Positions 17,728-26,492 are shown, counted from the stretch's first letter. The stretch: DNA of 64,000 nt from Thiemannella venezuelensis (GCF_014203605.1 NZ_JACHJJ010000002.1:124001-188000); one strand, 5' to 3'. Translations and numbers: made by a program. The notes: a model not told the origin generated them from the letters alone.

Positions 17728-17964
17728 ATGCACATCCAGCACGACGTCCAGACCATGTCCACCGACGACACCACGGTCTACGAGGCGGTGGCCGCGGTCT
17801 CCACGCAGCGCCGCGCCGCCCACGTCGCCGACGTGGTCCACATGACGGGCCTGCCCGAGGAGACCGTACGGCGGAGCCTCGCCTTCCTGACGGAGAACGG
17901 GTGGCTCAAGACCCGGGGCGGCATCTACATCCTCGGCCCGCACGACTGGGAAGTGGACTACTGA
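17728..17964 (+). CDS. Small winged-helix-like protein
   Basis: A 78-residue protein with a compact helix-turn-helix/wing pattern ([40 protein letters not shown]). It could bind DNA or be a small adaptor. The start is well supported by GAGGAGG 9 nt upstream. Its last 7 bp overlap the end of the convergent P-loop kinase gene. No target is apparent. Confidence 0.72.
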   Translation: MHIQHDVQTMSTDDTTVYEAVAAVSTQRRAAHVADVVHMTGLPEETVRRSLAFLTENGWLKTRGGIYILGPHDWEVDY

Positions 17965-18521
17965 CCCGCGGCCCGCTCCACCTGCTCGCCGACGGGCGGC
18001 GCCCCGGGACGGTTGTCGATCTCGACGTGCGGGACCGCCGGCGGCTCGTCCACCCTGATCGCCCGCAGGTACTCCCCGAACCGGGCGAGCTTCCCGGCGT
18101 CGCGGGCCAGGCCCCGCCGCTCCAGCCGGGCGCGCAGGGTCGGCCCGTCCGACCGCACCCACACCAGCCGGACCGGGGGCCCGCCCAGCTCTGCGACCCA
18201 GCGCTCCCACAGCGCCGCGTCATGGACCTGGCTCGTGAAGGGGCCGTCGAGCAGCACCGGGCAGCCGTGGGCGCGGATCTGCCGGGCCAGCGCGGTCAGG
18301 CCGGCGTACTCGTGGCACTTGACGTGCTCGTCGTACCACGGCCCCTCGCGCTCGCTGGGATCGCGGCCGTGCGCCCGGAGGGTGGCGGCGGCGAATCCGC
18401 CGTAGACCGTGTCCTTGTCCAGCAGCGCGGGCACGGGGGCGAGCCGGGCCAGCAGGGCCGCCGCCACGGTCGACTTGCCCGCTCCCGGCGGCCCGCTGAC
18501 GATCCACAGGGGCGCGGTCAC
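17958..18521 (-). CDS. P-loop NTPase / small-molecule kinase-like protein
   Basis: A 187-residue AAA-33/kinase-type protein. Walker A is GPPGAGKST (residues 10-18); the remainder ([38 protein letters not shown]) has the layout of nucleotide- or sugar-kinase-like proteins, with an Arg-rich lid. The substrate is unknown. Its start overlaps the stop of the upstream lipase gene (ATGA), so the two are translationally coupled. Confidence 0.8.
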   Translation of the reverse strand: MTAPLWIVSGPPGAGKSTVAAALLARLAPVPALLDKDTVYGGFAAATLRAHGRDPSEREGPWYDEHVKCHEYAGLTALARQIRAHGCPVLLDGPFTSQVHDAALWERWVAELGGPPVRLVWVRSDGPTLRARLERRGLARDAGKLARFGEYLRAIRVDEPPAVPHVEIDNRPGAPPVGEQVERAAGQ

Positions 18522-19339
18522 GACCAGGTCTTGCCCACGGCGTCGGCGACCGCGAGGGCCTGGGCGAGCCCGGCGTCGAAGGCCGGGCGCCAGAGCGCCG
18601 GGTCGAGCACGTTGGCGCCGAAGACGGCGACGGACGCCTCGTCGGGGGCGACGTGGGCGACCGCGGCGTCGCCGAGCTCGGCGACCTCGGACCTGAAACG
18701 CGACCTCGGGGAGAGGTGCGCCATCGGCTCCACGATCACCACGGCCGAGGAGCCCTTCGCCAGGTCGGCGTTGGTCGCCGAGCGGACGCCGCCGTCCATG
18801 TAGCGGCGGCCGCCGATCTCCACCGGGGGGAAGACGCAGGGGACGGCGCAGCTGGAGGCGACCGCCGAGACCAGGGGCGCCCCGGAGTCACGGTCCCAGA
18901 CGACGAACTCGCCGGTGCCGGCGTCGACCGCGGTGACGAGCAGCCGGCACTCCGGCCACTCCTTCACCGGCAGCCGCTCGCCGATCGTCTCGATCCTGGC
19001 CCCGGTGTCCTTGGTCGCCATCGCCATCGCCCCCACCCGCCTGCGGGCCTCCCGGGGCTCCAGCGACGGGTCGAACAGGATGCCGAAGGCGGCCATGACC
19101 GCCTCCATGTCGACGGCGGGAACCCTCGCCTCCGTCTCCGACCCGGCCTGGGCGGCGACCGCGCTCTCCAGATCCGCGCCGGTGGTGACCAGCGCGCCCA
19201 CCACCGATCCCGCCGAGGTGCCCACCACGAGGTCCGCCGTCCCCAGCTCCACGCCCGCGCGCCGCAGGCCGGTGACGATCCCGGCCTCCCACGCGATCCC
19301 CGCGACTCCGCCGCCGCCCAGCACCAGTGCTCTCGTCAT
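18518..19339 (-). CDS. Patatin-like phospholipase family protein
   Basis: A 273-residue lipid acyl hydrolase of the patatin group. It has the oxyanion [13 protein letters not shown] (residues 8-20), the nucleophile elbow GTSAGS, and the Asp of the dyad in [12 protein letters not shown]. It is soluble, with no signal peptide. It is first in a two-gene unit with the P-loop kinase. A TetR or SoxR partner is not obvious, although the F420-type oxidoreductase just upstream runs in the same direction with its stop almost at this start, so the three genes may be co-transcribed. Confidence 0.88.
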   Translation of the reverse strand: MTRALVLGGGGVAGIAWEAGIVTGLRRAGVELGTADLVVGTSAGSVVGALVTTGADLESAVAAQAGSETEARVPAVDMEAVMAAFGILFDPSLEPREARRRVGAMAMATKDTGARIETIGERLPVKEWPECRLLVTAVDAGTGEFVVWDRDSGAPLVSAVASSCAVPCVFPPVEIGGRRYMDGGVRSATNADLAKGSSAVVIVEPMAHLSPRSRFRSEVAELGDAAVAHVAPDEASVAVFGANVLDPALWRPAFDAGLAQALAVADAVGKTWS

Positions 19340-19797
19340 GTGCCCATTTCTACCCGATCATCCTGTGCAGTCCCAGATGTGCGGGGCCGGACGTCGCGCC
19401 CCCGCATGCCGTCGTGCTCCGGGTCGACGCCCCACGAGATGATCCGCTCCGGGTGGATGCGGATGACCTCCCGGCTGAGGTACGGCGCGGGCGGGTCGTG
19501 GTCCTCGACGGCCTCGGCGGTGCCCCGGATCTCCACGCCCCTGACCCGCCAGGGGTCGGTGGAGGCCAGGTCGTCCACCACGAACGCCACCCGGCCGGCC
19601 GCCCTGACGTTGCGGAACTTCTTCGTCGCGCCCAGCGCCCGGCCGTAGATGTCGATCGTGCCGGTCGCGGGGTTGTACCGGAAGCCGGTGGGACTGTTCT
19701 GGAGGGCGCCGCCGGGCGCCGCCGTGGCCAGCCGGCCGAGCCTCTGCCCGGCGAGGTAGTCGAGTTCCGCCTCGGTGAACACCTGTGTGGTCGTCAT
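19336..19797 (-). CDS. PPOX-class F420-dependent oxidoreductase
   Basis: A 153-residue split-barrel flavin/F420-type protein of the PPOX class (FTEAELDYLAGQRLGRLATAAPGGALQNSPTGFRYNPATGTIDIYGR...KFRNVRAAGRVAFVVDDL...GVEIRGTAEAV). Such enzymes reduce diverse substrates with F420H2. ATG 19797 is preferred over a TTG 15 bp upstream, because the latter would fall inside the SoxR box. The gene faces soxR across 49 bp and is probably the direct SoxR target. Its stop overlaps the start of the lipase gene. Confidence 0.85.
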   Translation of the reverse strand: MTTTQVFTEAELDYLAGQRLGRLATAAPGGALQNSPTGFRYNPATGTIDIYGRALGATKKFRNVRAAGRVAFVVDDLASTDPWRVRGVEIRGTAEAVEDHDPPAPYLSREVIRIHPERIISWGVDPEHDGMRGRDVRPRTSGTAQDDRVEMGT

Positions 19798-19803
19798 GGT
19801 GGC

Positions 19804-19834
19804 AGCCTGCAACCTGAAGCATGGTTAAGGTCAA
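19804..19834 (-). promoter_or_regulatory. SoxR-dependent promoter and SoxR box
   Basis: CCTGAAGCATGGTTAAGG (19813-19830) matches the dyad of the known SoxR box (CCTnAA...TTnAGG). On the minus strand it lies between a -35 TTGACC (19834-19829) and a weak -10 CAGGCT (19809-19804) with a 19-bp spacer, the long spacer typical of MerR-family-activated promoters. Confidence 0.75.
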
Positions 19835-19846
19835 GTAGGGTGAAGC

Positions 19847-20365
19847 GTGTCCCAGAACTCGGAGCTCACCGTCGGCCAGGTCGCCGCACGCAGTGGAGTC
19901 GCCGTCTCGGCCCTGCACTTCTACGAGGCCAAGGGCCTGATCCGCAGCCGCCGTACGGCGGGCAACCAGCGCCGCTACAGCCGCGACACGCTGCGCAGGA
20001 TCGCCTTCATCCGGGTCTCCCAGCGGGTCGGCATCCCGCTGAAGACGATCCAGCACGCCCTGTCGGCGCTCCCGGACGAGCGCACCCCGAACCGGGAGGA
20101 CTGGGCGCGGCTCTCGGCGCTGTGGCGGGCGGAGCTGGACGACCGGATCCGGCAGCTCCAGCGCCTGCGCGACGGCCTGACCGACTGCATCGGGTGCGGC
20201 TGCCTCTCCCTGGACCGCTGCGCGCTGGCCAACCCCGGCGACATGCTGGCCGCGCAGGGGCCGGGCTCGCGGCTGATGGTCGCACCGCGCCGGGACGTCC
20301 CGCGGTCGTGCGAGTACCGGGGCGGGGAGAGCCGGGAGGAGGACGCGGAGGCCGCCGGCGCGTAG
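19847..20365 (+). CDS. soxR: Redox-sensing transcriptional activator SoxR
   Basis: A 172-residue MerR-family protein. It has an N-terminal winged helix (ELTVGQVAARSGVAVSALHFYEAKGLI), the dimerisation helix, and the [2Fe-2S] ligand set CIGCGCLSLDRC diagnostic for SoxR. In actinomycetes SoxR responds to redox-active compounds and controls a small set of oxidoreductase and efflux genes. The GTG start lies 17 bp from the SoxR box it is expected to bind, and the divergent neighbour is the probable target. Confidence 0.95.
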   Translation: MSQNSELTVGQVAARSGVAVSALHFYEAKGLIRSRRTAGNQRRYSRDTLRRIAFIRVSQRVGIPLKTIQHALSALPDERTPNREDWARLSALWRAELDDRIRQLQRLRDGLTDCIGCGCLSLDRCALANPGDMLAAQGPGSRLMVAPRRDVPRSCEYRGGESREEDAEAAGA

Positions 20366-20425
20366 GGGGAGGCGGGCCGGGCCTGGCGGGAGCGGCGGGC
20401 CGGAGCCGTGCGGGTCCGGGGCCCG

Positions 20426-20500
20426 GATCCCGTGGGGCCGGATTCCGTGGGCTCAGATCCCGTGGGCCCGGATCCCGTGGACTCAGATCCCGTGGGCGCG
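20426..20500. repeat. Five tandem 15-bp repeats across a stop codon
   Basis: Five units of the form GATCCCGTGGGCCCG (with variants) run from 20426 to 20500. The fourth and fifth units overlap the last codons and stop (20483-20485) of the epimerase gene on the minus strand. Confidence 0.85.
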
Positions 20501-21451
20501 GAGCCAGGCGCGGTTGGCGCGCTGGTCGTCCAGGATGCGCCCGATGTCCTGGCCGGAGGCCGGGGCGTCCTGCTCCACGACCAGCCAGCCCTCGTAGCCG
20601 CCCAGCTCACGCAGGACGCCGGGCAGGTCGACGTCCCCGCGGCCCAGGGGAGTGAACGCGCCGGCCGCGACCGCCGCCGCCAGGTCGCCGCCCGCCCGCC
20701 TGACCCGGTCGAGGACCTCCCGGTCGGCGTCCTTGAGGTGGAGCTGCCCGATCCGGCCGCCCCACCGCCGCGCCGCCGCCACCGGGTCCCCGCCCGCCAG
20801 CCAGAGGTGGCCGGTGTCCAGGCAGAGCGAGACGTCGGTGAGGTCGAGCACCCGCTCGACCTCCTCCGGGGTCTCCACCAGCGTGCCCAGGTGGTGGTGG
20901 AAGACGGGTTCGAGGCCGGCCTGCCGGCAGCGGTCGGCCGCCCGCTGGATCCGGCCGGCGAAGGCGGCCCACTCCCCGGCCGGCAGCCCCGGCGCGGCTC
21001 CGGAGGCGAACCGGGCGGGATGGGCGGGGCAGGCCAGGGTCGGCCGGGGGGCGAACCGCGGGTCGTCTGCCGGGGTGCCGGAGGACACCGGTACGCCGGA
21101 GGGCATCGCCGCGCCGGAGAGCACAGCCGTGCCGGGGGACGCAGCCGTGCCGGAGGACACCGCAGCGCCGGAGAAGACCGCCAGCGCGGTCTCCAGCCCG
21201 GCCAGATCGGCGGCGAACCCCTCGGCGTCGTCGTAGCGCAGGTCGATCCAGCCGCCCGCCAGGCCCATCCCGGTCCTGGCCAGCCGCTCCCCGAGCGCCG
21301 CACCGGTGCCCAGGTAGCCGATCGGGCCGGAGTCGACGCCGTCGTAGCCGGCCTCGGCCAGCGCGTACAGCAGGGCGTCGGGGCCCAGCGGGGCCTCGTC
21401 CGTCCGGTAGATCCCGAAGTTGACGGGGGCGTTCGCGACCTTGATCGCCAT
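20483..21451 (-). CDS. Sugar phosphate isomerase/epimerase family protein (xylose isomerase-like TIM barrel)
   Basis: A 322-residue AP-endonuclease-2 fold protein of the IolE/IolI type. Metal-site-like motifs include FHHHLGT, LCLDTGHLWLAGGD, IGQLHLKD and VVEQDA. The N terminus resembles inosose dehydratases (VANAPVNFGIY), so a role in myo-inositol or related sugar catabolism is possible. It carries an inserted low-complexity segment (about residues 90-126: SSGTAASPGTAVLSGAAMPSGVPV) encoded by six degenerate 18-bp repeats. It starts 2 bp after the phosphotriesterase-like gene stops and is likely co-transcribed with it. Confidence 0.85.
   Translation of the reverse strand: MAIKVANAPVNFGIYRTDEAPLGPDALLYALAEAGYDGVDSGPIGYLGTGAALGERLARTGMGLAGGWIDLRYDDAEGFAADLAGLETALAVFSGAAVSSGTAASPGTAVLSGAAMPSGVPVSSGTPADDPRFAPRPTLACPAHPARFASGAAPGLPAGEWAAFAGRIQRAADRCRQAGLEPVFHHHLGTLVETPEEVERVLDLTDVSLCLDTGHLWLAGGDPVAAARRWGGRIGQLHLKDADREVLDRVRRAGGDLAAAVAAGAFTPLGRGDVDLPGVLRELGGYEGWLVVEQDAPASGQDIGRILDDQRANRAWLRAHGI
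21075..21182. repeat. Six degenerate 18-bp repeats inside the epimerase gene
   Basis: Units such as GTGCCGGAGGACACCGCA repeat six times in frame and encode a Ser/Gly/Ala/Pro hexapeptide repeat inserted in the TIM barrel. Confidence 0.75.
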
Positions 21452-21453
21452 GG

Positions 21454-22359
21454 CTACTCCATGGGGGCCAGCCAGCGGAGGGGGTTGTCGTGGGTGATGA
21501 GGCGGATGGTCTCCTCGGTGATCCCGGCCTCGCGCAGCCGGGGGAGGAAGGTGCGGAACAGGTGACCGTATCCGGGTCCACCGTACCTCTGGATCTCGGA
21601 GACCCGGCAGACTCCGCTGCTGAGCAGCAGCCGGTGGGCGTGGCCCGCCTCGATGAGGTCCAGCGTGTCCCTGAGCCGGTCACCGCCCAGCGAGGTGAGC
21701 CGGACGTAGCCGCCGGCCTCGGCGACCTTGCGGGTGACCGCGGGGTCGCTCCCGGTGTCGCCGACGGCGATCCGGGCGGCGGGCAGGCCCTCGGCGAGCA
21801 GGATCTCCAGCAGGGCCAGGCCGCCGCGGTGGTGGACGGCGACGGGCAGCCCCGAGGCGAGGGACGCCCGGGCGGCGGCGGCCGCGCAGCGCTCCTCGGT
21901 CCCGGAGGGCTCCCCGGTCCAGGCGCCGATCTCGCCGATCACGCCGGGCCGGGCGCTGGTGCCGTCCAGGCCCTCGCCGATCTCGGTCATGAGGTGCCGG
22001 GTGAGCTCGTCCACGCCGGCGTCCAGCGCCCAGGAGGGGTTGAACGGGCCGGCGAAGAACCCCGTCCCGGCGACCACGGAGACTCTGCTGCCGGCGGTCG
22101 TCCTGGCCAGCGCGGCGGCGTCGCGGCCGGTGCCGATGGCGCTGAGCTCGACGACCAGGCCGAGGCGGTCGGACTGGCGCAGCTCGCGGAGCTCCGCGGT
22201 GACCGCCTGCTCCTCGTCGAGCCACCGGTGCGGATCGGAGTCGGCGCCGACCGCCCAGCGCATGTCGTTGCGGAGGCGTTCGCCGGGGAGCACGGATCCG
22301 TCGATCTCGGCAGGCGGGACGGGGCCGGTGAGGGTTCTGACCAGAGGCGCATCGGGCAT
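21454..22359 (-). CDS. Phosphotriesterase-family protein with lost metal ligands
   Basis: A 301-residue homologue of the phosphotriesterase-like lactonases. The overall frame is kept (RLLLSSGVCR, QRYGGPGYGHLFRTFLPRLREAGITEETIRLITHDNPLRWL). However, the metal ligands expected from the family are missing: the N-terminal HEH is replaced by DGSVLPGER, the IGHxD block reads VGDTGSDP, and the late SxD reads SSG. Only one His-rich strand (VAVHHRGG) remains. The protein may be catalytically altered or a binding protein. It pairs with the downstream epimerase-like gene in an apparent two-gene operon. The homologue at 46814 in this window keeps all ligands and shows the contrast. Confidence 0.8.
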   Translation of the reverse strand: MPDAPLVRTLTGPVPPAEIDGSVLPGERLRNDMRWAVGADSDPHRWLDEEQAVTAELRELRQSDRLGLVVELSAIGTGRDAAALARTTAGSRVSVVAGTGFFAGPFNPSWALDAGVDELTRHLMTEIGEGLDGTSARPGVIGEIGAWTGEPSGTEERCAAAAARASLASGLPVAVHHRGGLALLEILLAEGLPAARIAVGDTGSDPAVTRKVAEAGGYVRLTSLGGDRLRDTLDLIEAGHAHRLLLSSGVCRVSEIQRYGGPGYGHLFRTFLPRLREAGITEETIRLITHDNPLRWLAPME

Positions 22360-22704
22360 GAACGGACATTAACCCATATTTGGTGTAAAAATCTCACAGC
22401 TTTCCAGGGTTTTACCTTCGGGCCGGCCGGCCGGTCTCCGGCCGCCGCCGCACGGGCCCGGTCGCCGTGCGGGCCCGCGCCGGGGGAGGGTCCGCCCGGC
22501 GGCCGCCGTGATGAAAATTACATGGGCGCACCCGCCCTTGCATGGCCTTTGTTAGTTGAGTATTCAAACTATTGACGACGCACCGGAGGCCATGTGACCC
22601 TCTGGGCGCTCATGCACGCGCATCACGGGCGGTCGAAGGTCAGGTTCCCGCTCCCTGACCGTGCATGGCGGTTTGTCCATTGCTCCGCGGAGGGAAAGCC
22701 GTAC
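22360..22704. other. Intergenic region between divergent genes, promoter-bearing
   Basis: This 345-bp gap has no credible gene. Its two ends are AT-rich (around 22370-22410 and 22520-22585), as expected for two divergent promoters. The middle is a GC-rich block with self-complementary GGGCCC elements. TTGCAT with TATTCA 17 bp on (about 22541-22569) is a possible promoter for the xyloglucanase gene; I could not define either promoter firmly. Confidence 0.5.
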
Positions 22705-25674
22705 ATGCGAAGAAGACTGGTCGGCGCGCTCGCCGTCGCGGCGGTGACGTGCGCGACGGCGGGTGTGGCCGTCACGGGTCAGGCGGCGTCGGCGGCCGTC
22801 GTCCCGGCCGCCACCGTGACCGCCGCCTCGGCCGCGGCCGCCGAGACCAACGAGTGGAAGAACGTCAGGATCGACGGCGGCGGGTTCGTGCCGGGGATCA
22901 TCTTCAACCAGACAGAGAAGAACCTCGTCTACGCCCGCACCGACATCGGCGGCGCCTACCGGTGGGACCAGCCCACCAAGACCTGGATCCCGCTGCTCGA
23001 CTGGGTGGGCTGGGACAAGTGGGGCTACAACGGCGTGGTCAGCCTGGCCACCGACCCGGTGGAGCCCGACCGGGTCTACGTCGCCGCCGGGATGTACACC
23101 AACGACTGGGACCCCAACAAGGGCGCGATCCTGCGCTCCGCCGACCGGGGCAAGACCTGGAAGGCCACCGAGCTGCCGTTCAAGCTCGGCGGCAACATGC
23201 CGGGCCGGGGGATGGGCGAGCGGCTGGCCGTCGACCCGAACGACAACAACGTCGTCTACCTCGGCGCGCCCGACGGCAACGGCCTGTGGCGCAGCACCGA
23301 CAAGGGAGTCACCTGGGCCAAGGTGACCAGCTTCACCAACCCCGGCGACTACGCCGCCGACCCGAGCGACCCCAACGGCTACATGAGCCACCGGCCGGGC
23401 GTGGTCTGGGTGACCTTCGACCCGACCTCGGCGGCGAAGGGGCAGACCACCAAGAAGATCTACGTCGGCGTGGCCGACAAGGAGAACACGGTCTACAGCT
23501 CCTCCGACGGCGGCGCCACCTGGTCCCGCGTCGCCGGACAGCCGACCGGCTACATCGCCCACAAGGGCGTGCTGGACCACTCCAGCGGCACCCTCTACAT
23601 CGCCACCAGCGACACCGGCGGGCCGTACGACGGCGCCAAGGGCGACGTGTGGAAGCTGGACACCGCCACCGGCGCGTGGACGCGGATCAGCCCGGTCCCG
23701 TCCAGCTCGGCCGACGACTACTTCGGCTACAGCGGCCTGACGATCGACCGGCAGGACCCCGACACGATCATGGTCGCCACCCAGGTCTCCTGGTGGCCCG
23801 ACGCGATCTTCTTCCGCTCCACCGACGGCGGCGCGAACTGGACCAGGATCTGGGACTGGGGCTCCTACCCCAGCCGGACCAAGCGCTACACGATGGACGT
23901 CTCCTCCTCGCCGTGGCTGACCTTCGGGACGAACCCGCAGCCGCCCGAGGAGGCGCCCAAGCTCGGCTGGATGAACGAGTCGGTGGAGATCGACCCGTTC
24001 GACTCCAACCGGATGATGTACGGCACCGGCGCCACGATCTACGGCACCGAGGAGCTGAAGAAGTGGGACACCGGTGAGACGTTCACCATCAAACCGATGG
24101 TGAAGGGCCTGGAGGAGACCGCGGTCCTCGACCTGATCAGCCCGCCCTCCGGCGCGCCGCTGGTCAGCGCCCTCGGCGACATCGGCGGCTTCCGGCACAC
24201 CGACCTCACCAAGGTCCCGCCGATGATGTTCACCGCCCCGAACTTCACCTCGGCCACCAGCCTCGACTACGCCGAGACCAGCCCGGGCGTGATGGTCCGC
24301 GCGGGCAACTTCGCCGACGCCGACCGGCCGAACGACAGCCACGTCGCCTTCTCCACCGACGGCGGGGCCAACTGGTTCCAGGGGAGCGAGCCCGCCGGGA
24401 TCAACGAGGGCGGCACCGTCGCCGCGGCGGCCGACGGCTCCCGGTTCGTCTGGGCGCCCAAGGGCGTGGCCGTGCACTACTCGGTCGGCTACGGCAACAG
24501 CTGGACCGCCTCCACCGGCATCCCCACGAGCGCCGTGGTCGAGTCCGACCGGGTGAACGCCAAGAGGTTCTACGGCTTCAGCGCCGGGAAGTTCTACGCC
24601 AGCACCGACGGCGGCGCCACGTTCACCGCCACCGCCGCGACCGGCCTGCCCGCCGAGGGCAACGTCAAGTTCAAGGCCGTGCCCGGCCGCGAGGGCCACA
24701 TCTGGCTCGCGGGCGGCGACGCCGCCAAGGGCGCCTCGGGCATCTGGCGCTCCACCGACGGCGGCGCGTCCTTCACCAGGCTCTCCGGGATCACCGGCGC
24801 GGTGAACATCGGCTTCGGCAAGGCCGCCGAGGGCCGGAGCTACCAGGCGCTGTACGCGGTCGCCACGATCGGCGGCGTGACCGGCGTCTTCCGCTCCGAC
24901 GACACCGGCGCCACCTGGGTCCGGGTCAACGACGACCAGCACCAGTACGGCAACATGGGCGAGGCCCTGACCGGCGACCCCCGGATCTACGGCCGCGTCT
25001 ACCTGGGCACCAACGGCCGGGGCATCGTCTACGCCGACACCGGCGGCGACACCCCGCCGCCCCCGGACGACACCACCCCGCCGTCCAGGCCCGGCAAGCC
25101 CGCCGCCTCGGCGGTCACCCCGACCGGCGCCACGCTGACCTGGACGGCCTCGACCGACGACGTCGGGGTGGAGGGCTACGACGTCTACCGCGAGGCCGGG
25201 GCGACGGACGTGAAGGCGGGTTCCTCCTCCTCCGCGTCATTCTCCCTGACCGGGCTGGCGGCGGACACCTCCTACACCTACTACGTCGTGGCCCGCGACG
25301 CCGCCGGCAACGCCTCGGCCGCCTCCGACCCGGTGACCTTCACGACCGCCCCGGGCCCCGGCGGCGGAGAGGGCTGCACCGCGGCCTACAAGGCCGGCAA
25401 CTCCTGGCCCGGAGGTTTCCAGGGCGAGGTGACGGTGAAGAACACCGGCACCGCGGCGATCACGGGCTGGACCGTGAAGTGGTCGTTCCCGGACGGCCAG
25501 AAGATCACCCAGCTCTGGAGCGGCGCGCACACCCAGACCGGGGCGGACGTCACGGTCAAGAACGCCGGCTGGAACGGCGCGCTGAACGCGGGCGCGTCCA
25601 CCTCGTTCGGCTTCACCGGCACCTGGACCGGGGCCAACGGCGCCCCGGCCGCCGTCACCTGCACCGCGAGCTGA
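22705..25674 (+). CDS. Secreted xyloglucanase-like GH74 enzyme with FN3 and CBM2
   Basis: A 989-residue exported plant-cell-wall hydrolase. A signal peptide occupies about residues 1-33. A large two-propeller GH74 domain (about 45-775) contains many Asp-box-like SSDGGATW/STDGGA repeats. The two candidate catalytic Asp regions of GH74 are visible as ARTDIGGAYRW and SALGDIGGFRH. A Pro/Asp linker, an FN3 domain (about 795-880) and a C-terminal CBM2 (about 888-989, aromatic WPGGF, WTVKWSF and GWNG) follow. It should cut xyloglucan outside the cell, with the CBM2 holding it on cellulose. ATG 22705 is used because AGGGA precedes it and the signal peptide starts there; the frame is open 37 codons further up. 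No CebR-type operator was found. Confidence 0.92.
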   Translation: MRRRLVGALAVAAVTCATAGVAVTGQAASAAVVPAATVTAASAAAAETNEWKNVRIDGGGFVPGIIFNQTEKNLVYARTDIGGAYRWDQPTKTWIPLLDWVGWDKWGYNGVVSLATDPVEPDRVYVAAGMYTNDWDPNKGAILRSADRGKTWKATELPFKLGGNMPGRGMGERLAVDPNDNNVVYLGAPDGNGLWRSTDKGVTWAKVTSFTNPGDYAADPSDPNGYMSHRPGVVWVTFDPTSAAKGQTTKKIYVGVADKENTVYSSSDGGATWSRVAGQPTGYIAHKGVLDHSSGTLYIATSDTGGPYDGAKGDVWKLDTATGAWTRISPVPSSSADDYFGYSGLTIDRQDPDTIMVATQVSWWPDAIFFRSTDGGANWTRIWDWGSYPSRTKRYTMDVSSSPWLTFGTNPQPPEEAPKLGWMNESVEIDPFDSNRMMYGTGATIYGTEELKKWDTGETFTIKPMVKGLEETAVLDLISPPSGAPLVSALGDIGGFRHTDLTKVPPMMFTAPNFTSATSLDYAETSPGVMVRAGNFADADRPNDSHVAFSTDGGANWFQGSEPAGINEGGTVAAAADGSRFVWAPKGVAVHYSVGYGNSWTASTGIPTSAVVESDRVNAKRFYGFSAGKFYASTDGGATFTATAATGLPAEGNVKFKAVPGREGHIWLAGGDAAKGASGIWRSTDGGASFTRLSGITGAVNIGFGKAAEGRSYQALYAVATIGGVTGVFRSDDTGATWVRVNDDQHQYGNMGEALTGDPRIYGRVYLGTNGRGIVYADTGGDTPPPPDDTTPPSRPGKPAASAVTPTGATLTWTASTDDVGVEGYDVYREAGATDVKAGSSSSASFSLTGLAADTSYTYYVVARDAAGNASAASDPVTFTTAPGPGGGEGCTAAYKAGNSWPGGFQGEVTVKNTGTAAITGWTVKWSFPDGQKITQLWSGAHTQTGADVTVKNAGWNGALNAGASTSFGFTGTWTGANGAPAAVTCTAS

Positions 25675-25747
25675 CGGCCGCACCGTGAGCTGACGGCCGC
25701 GCCGGGAGCTGACGGAGCGCCGGGAACCGCCGGCCGCGACGGATACC

Positions 25748-25815
25748 GCCGCCGTCCCCCGCCCCGGGGACGGCGGCTCATCCGGTCGTACGGCGGGCGT
25801 CCGCCGTACGACCGG
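25748..25815. terminator. Two consecutive hairpin terminators after the xyloglucanase gene
   Basis: The first hairpin has 12-bp arms (25748-25759 with 25766-25777); the second has perfect 15-bp arms (25782-25796 with 25801-25815) and a GCGT tetraloop. They lie within 145 bp after the stop. Confidence 0.7.
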
Positions 25816-25896
25816 GTCCGTGTTCCTCCCCGGGGAGGAGCGTCGCCCGGATCCGCCCGCCTATCCTGGAACGAAACCGACTGCCCGGGGGAACGC

Positions 25897-26388
25897 GTGG
25901 CCATCTCAGACAAGATGCGGCAGACCGAGGACGGCATGGAGCCGCCCACCTCGGTCGGTGACGCCGAGGGGATGAAGGCCGACGCCGCCGAGCGCTCTCC
26001 CATCCGCTCCGGCCTGCACGGCAGGCTCGACGCGATCAGGGCCACCCGCACCGGCCGGCTCACCCTGAAGATCGTCATCGGCGGCATCGGCGGAGTGCTG
26101 GTCGTCGCCGGGCTCATCATGGTGCCCTTCCCGGGCCCCGGCTGGGCGGTCGTCTTCGCCGGCCTGGCGGTGCTGGCCCTGGAGTTCCACTGGGCCCACC
26201 GGCTGCTGGAGTTCGGCAAGCGGACCCTGGCGGCCTGGATGGCCTGGCTCGGCCGGCAGAACTGGTTCGTCAAGGCCGCCGTCATCCTCGTGGCAGCCGC
26301 CACCGCCACCGCCATCGTCTACTTCGGCGTCAAGCTCAGCTTCGGCGTCGACCTCGTCACCGAGGCCCAGAAGCTCCTGCGCCTGTAG
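25897..26388 (+). CDS. PGPGW-motif membrane protein, TIGR02611-like
   Basis: A 163-residue membrane protein with the hallmark MVPFPGPGWAVVFAGLAVLALEF motif (about residues 87-110) flanked by two hydrophobic helices, plus a third near residues 128-145. The N-terminal 50 residues are polar. The family is widespread in actinobacteria and has no known function. The GTG start is preceded by GGGGGA at a normal distance. Confidence 0.87.
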   Translation: MAISDKMRQTEDGMEPPTSVGDAEGMKADAAERSPIRSGLHGRLDAIRATRTGRLTLKIVIGGIGGVLVVAGLIMVPFPGPGWAVVFAGLAVLALEFHWAHRLLEFGKRTLAAWMAWLGRQNWFVKAAVILVAAATATAIVYFGVKLSFGVDLVTEAQKLLRL

Positions 26389-26444
26389 CCCCGCCGTTCC
26401 GCCCGCGGGGGGACGGCGGGCGTTGCACGGCGGTGACGCGATCC

Positions 26445-26492
26445 GCTCCCTGACCCGGCCGCTCCCTGACCCGGCCGCTCCCTGACCCGGCC
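26445..26492. repeat. Three tandem 16-bp repeats in an intergenic region
   Basis: GCTCCCTGACCCGGCC occurs three times without change between the PGPGW protein gene and the next gene, upstream of a possible promoter (TTGAAG near 26525, TATAGA near 26546). Confidence 0.85.

Noticed and set aside
22564-24942. 792-codon open minus-strand frame opposite the xyloglucanase
   Set aside because: Val/Gly/His/Arg-rich antisense product with no domain; the GH74 frame explains the region.
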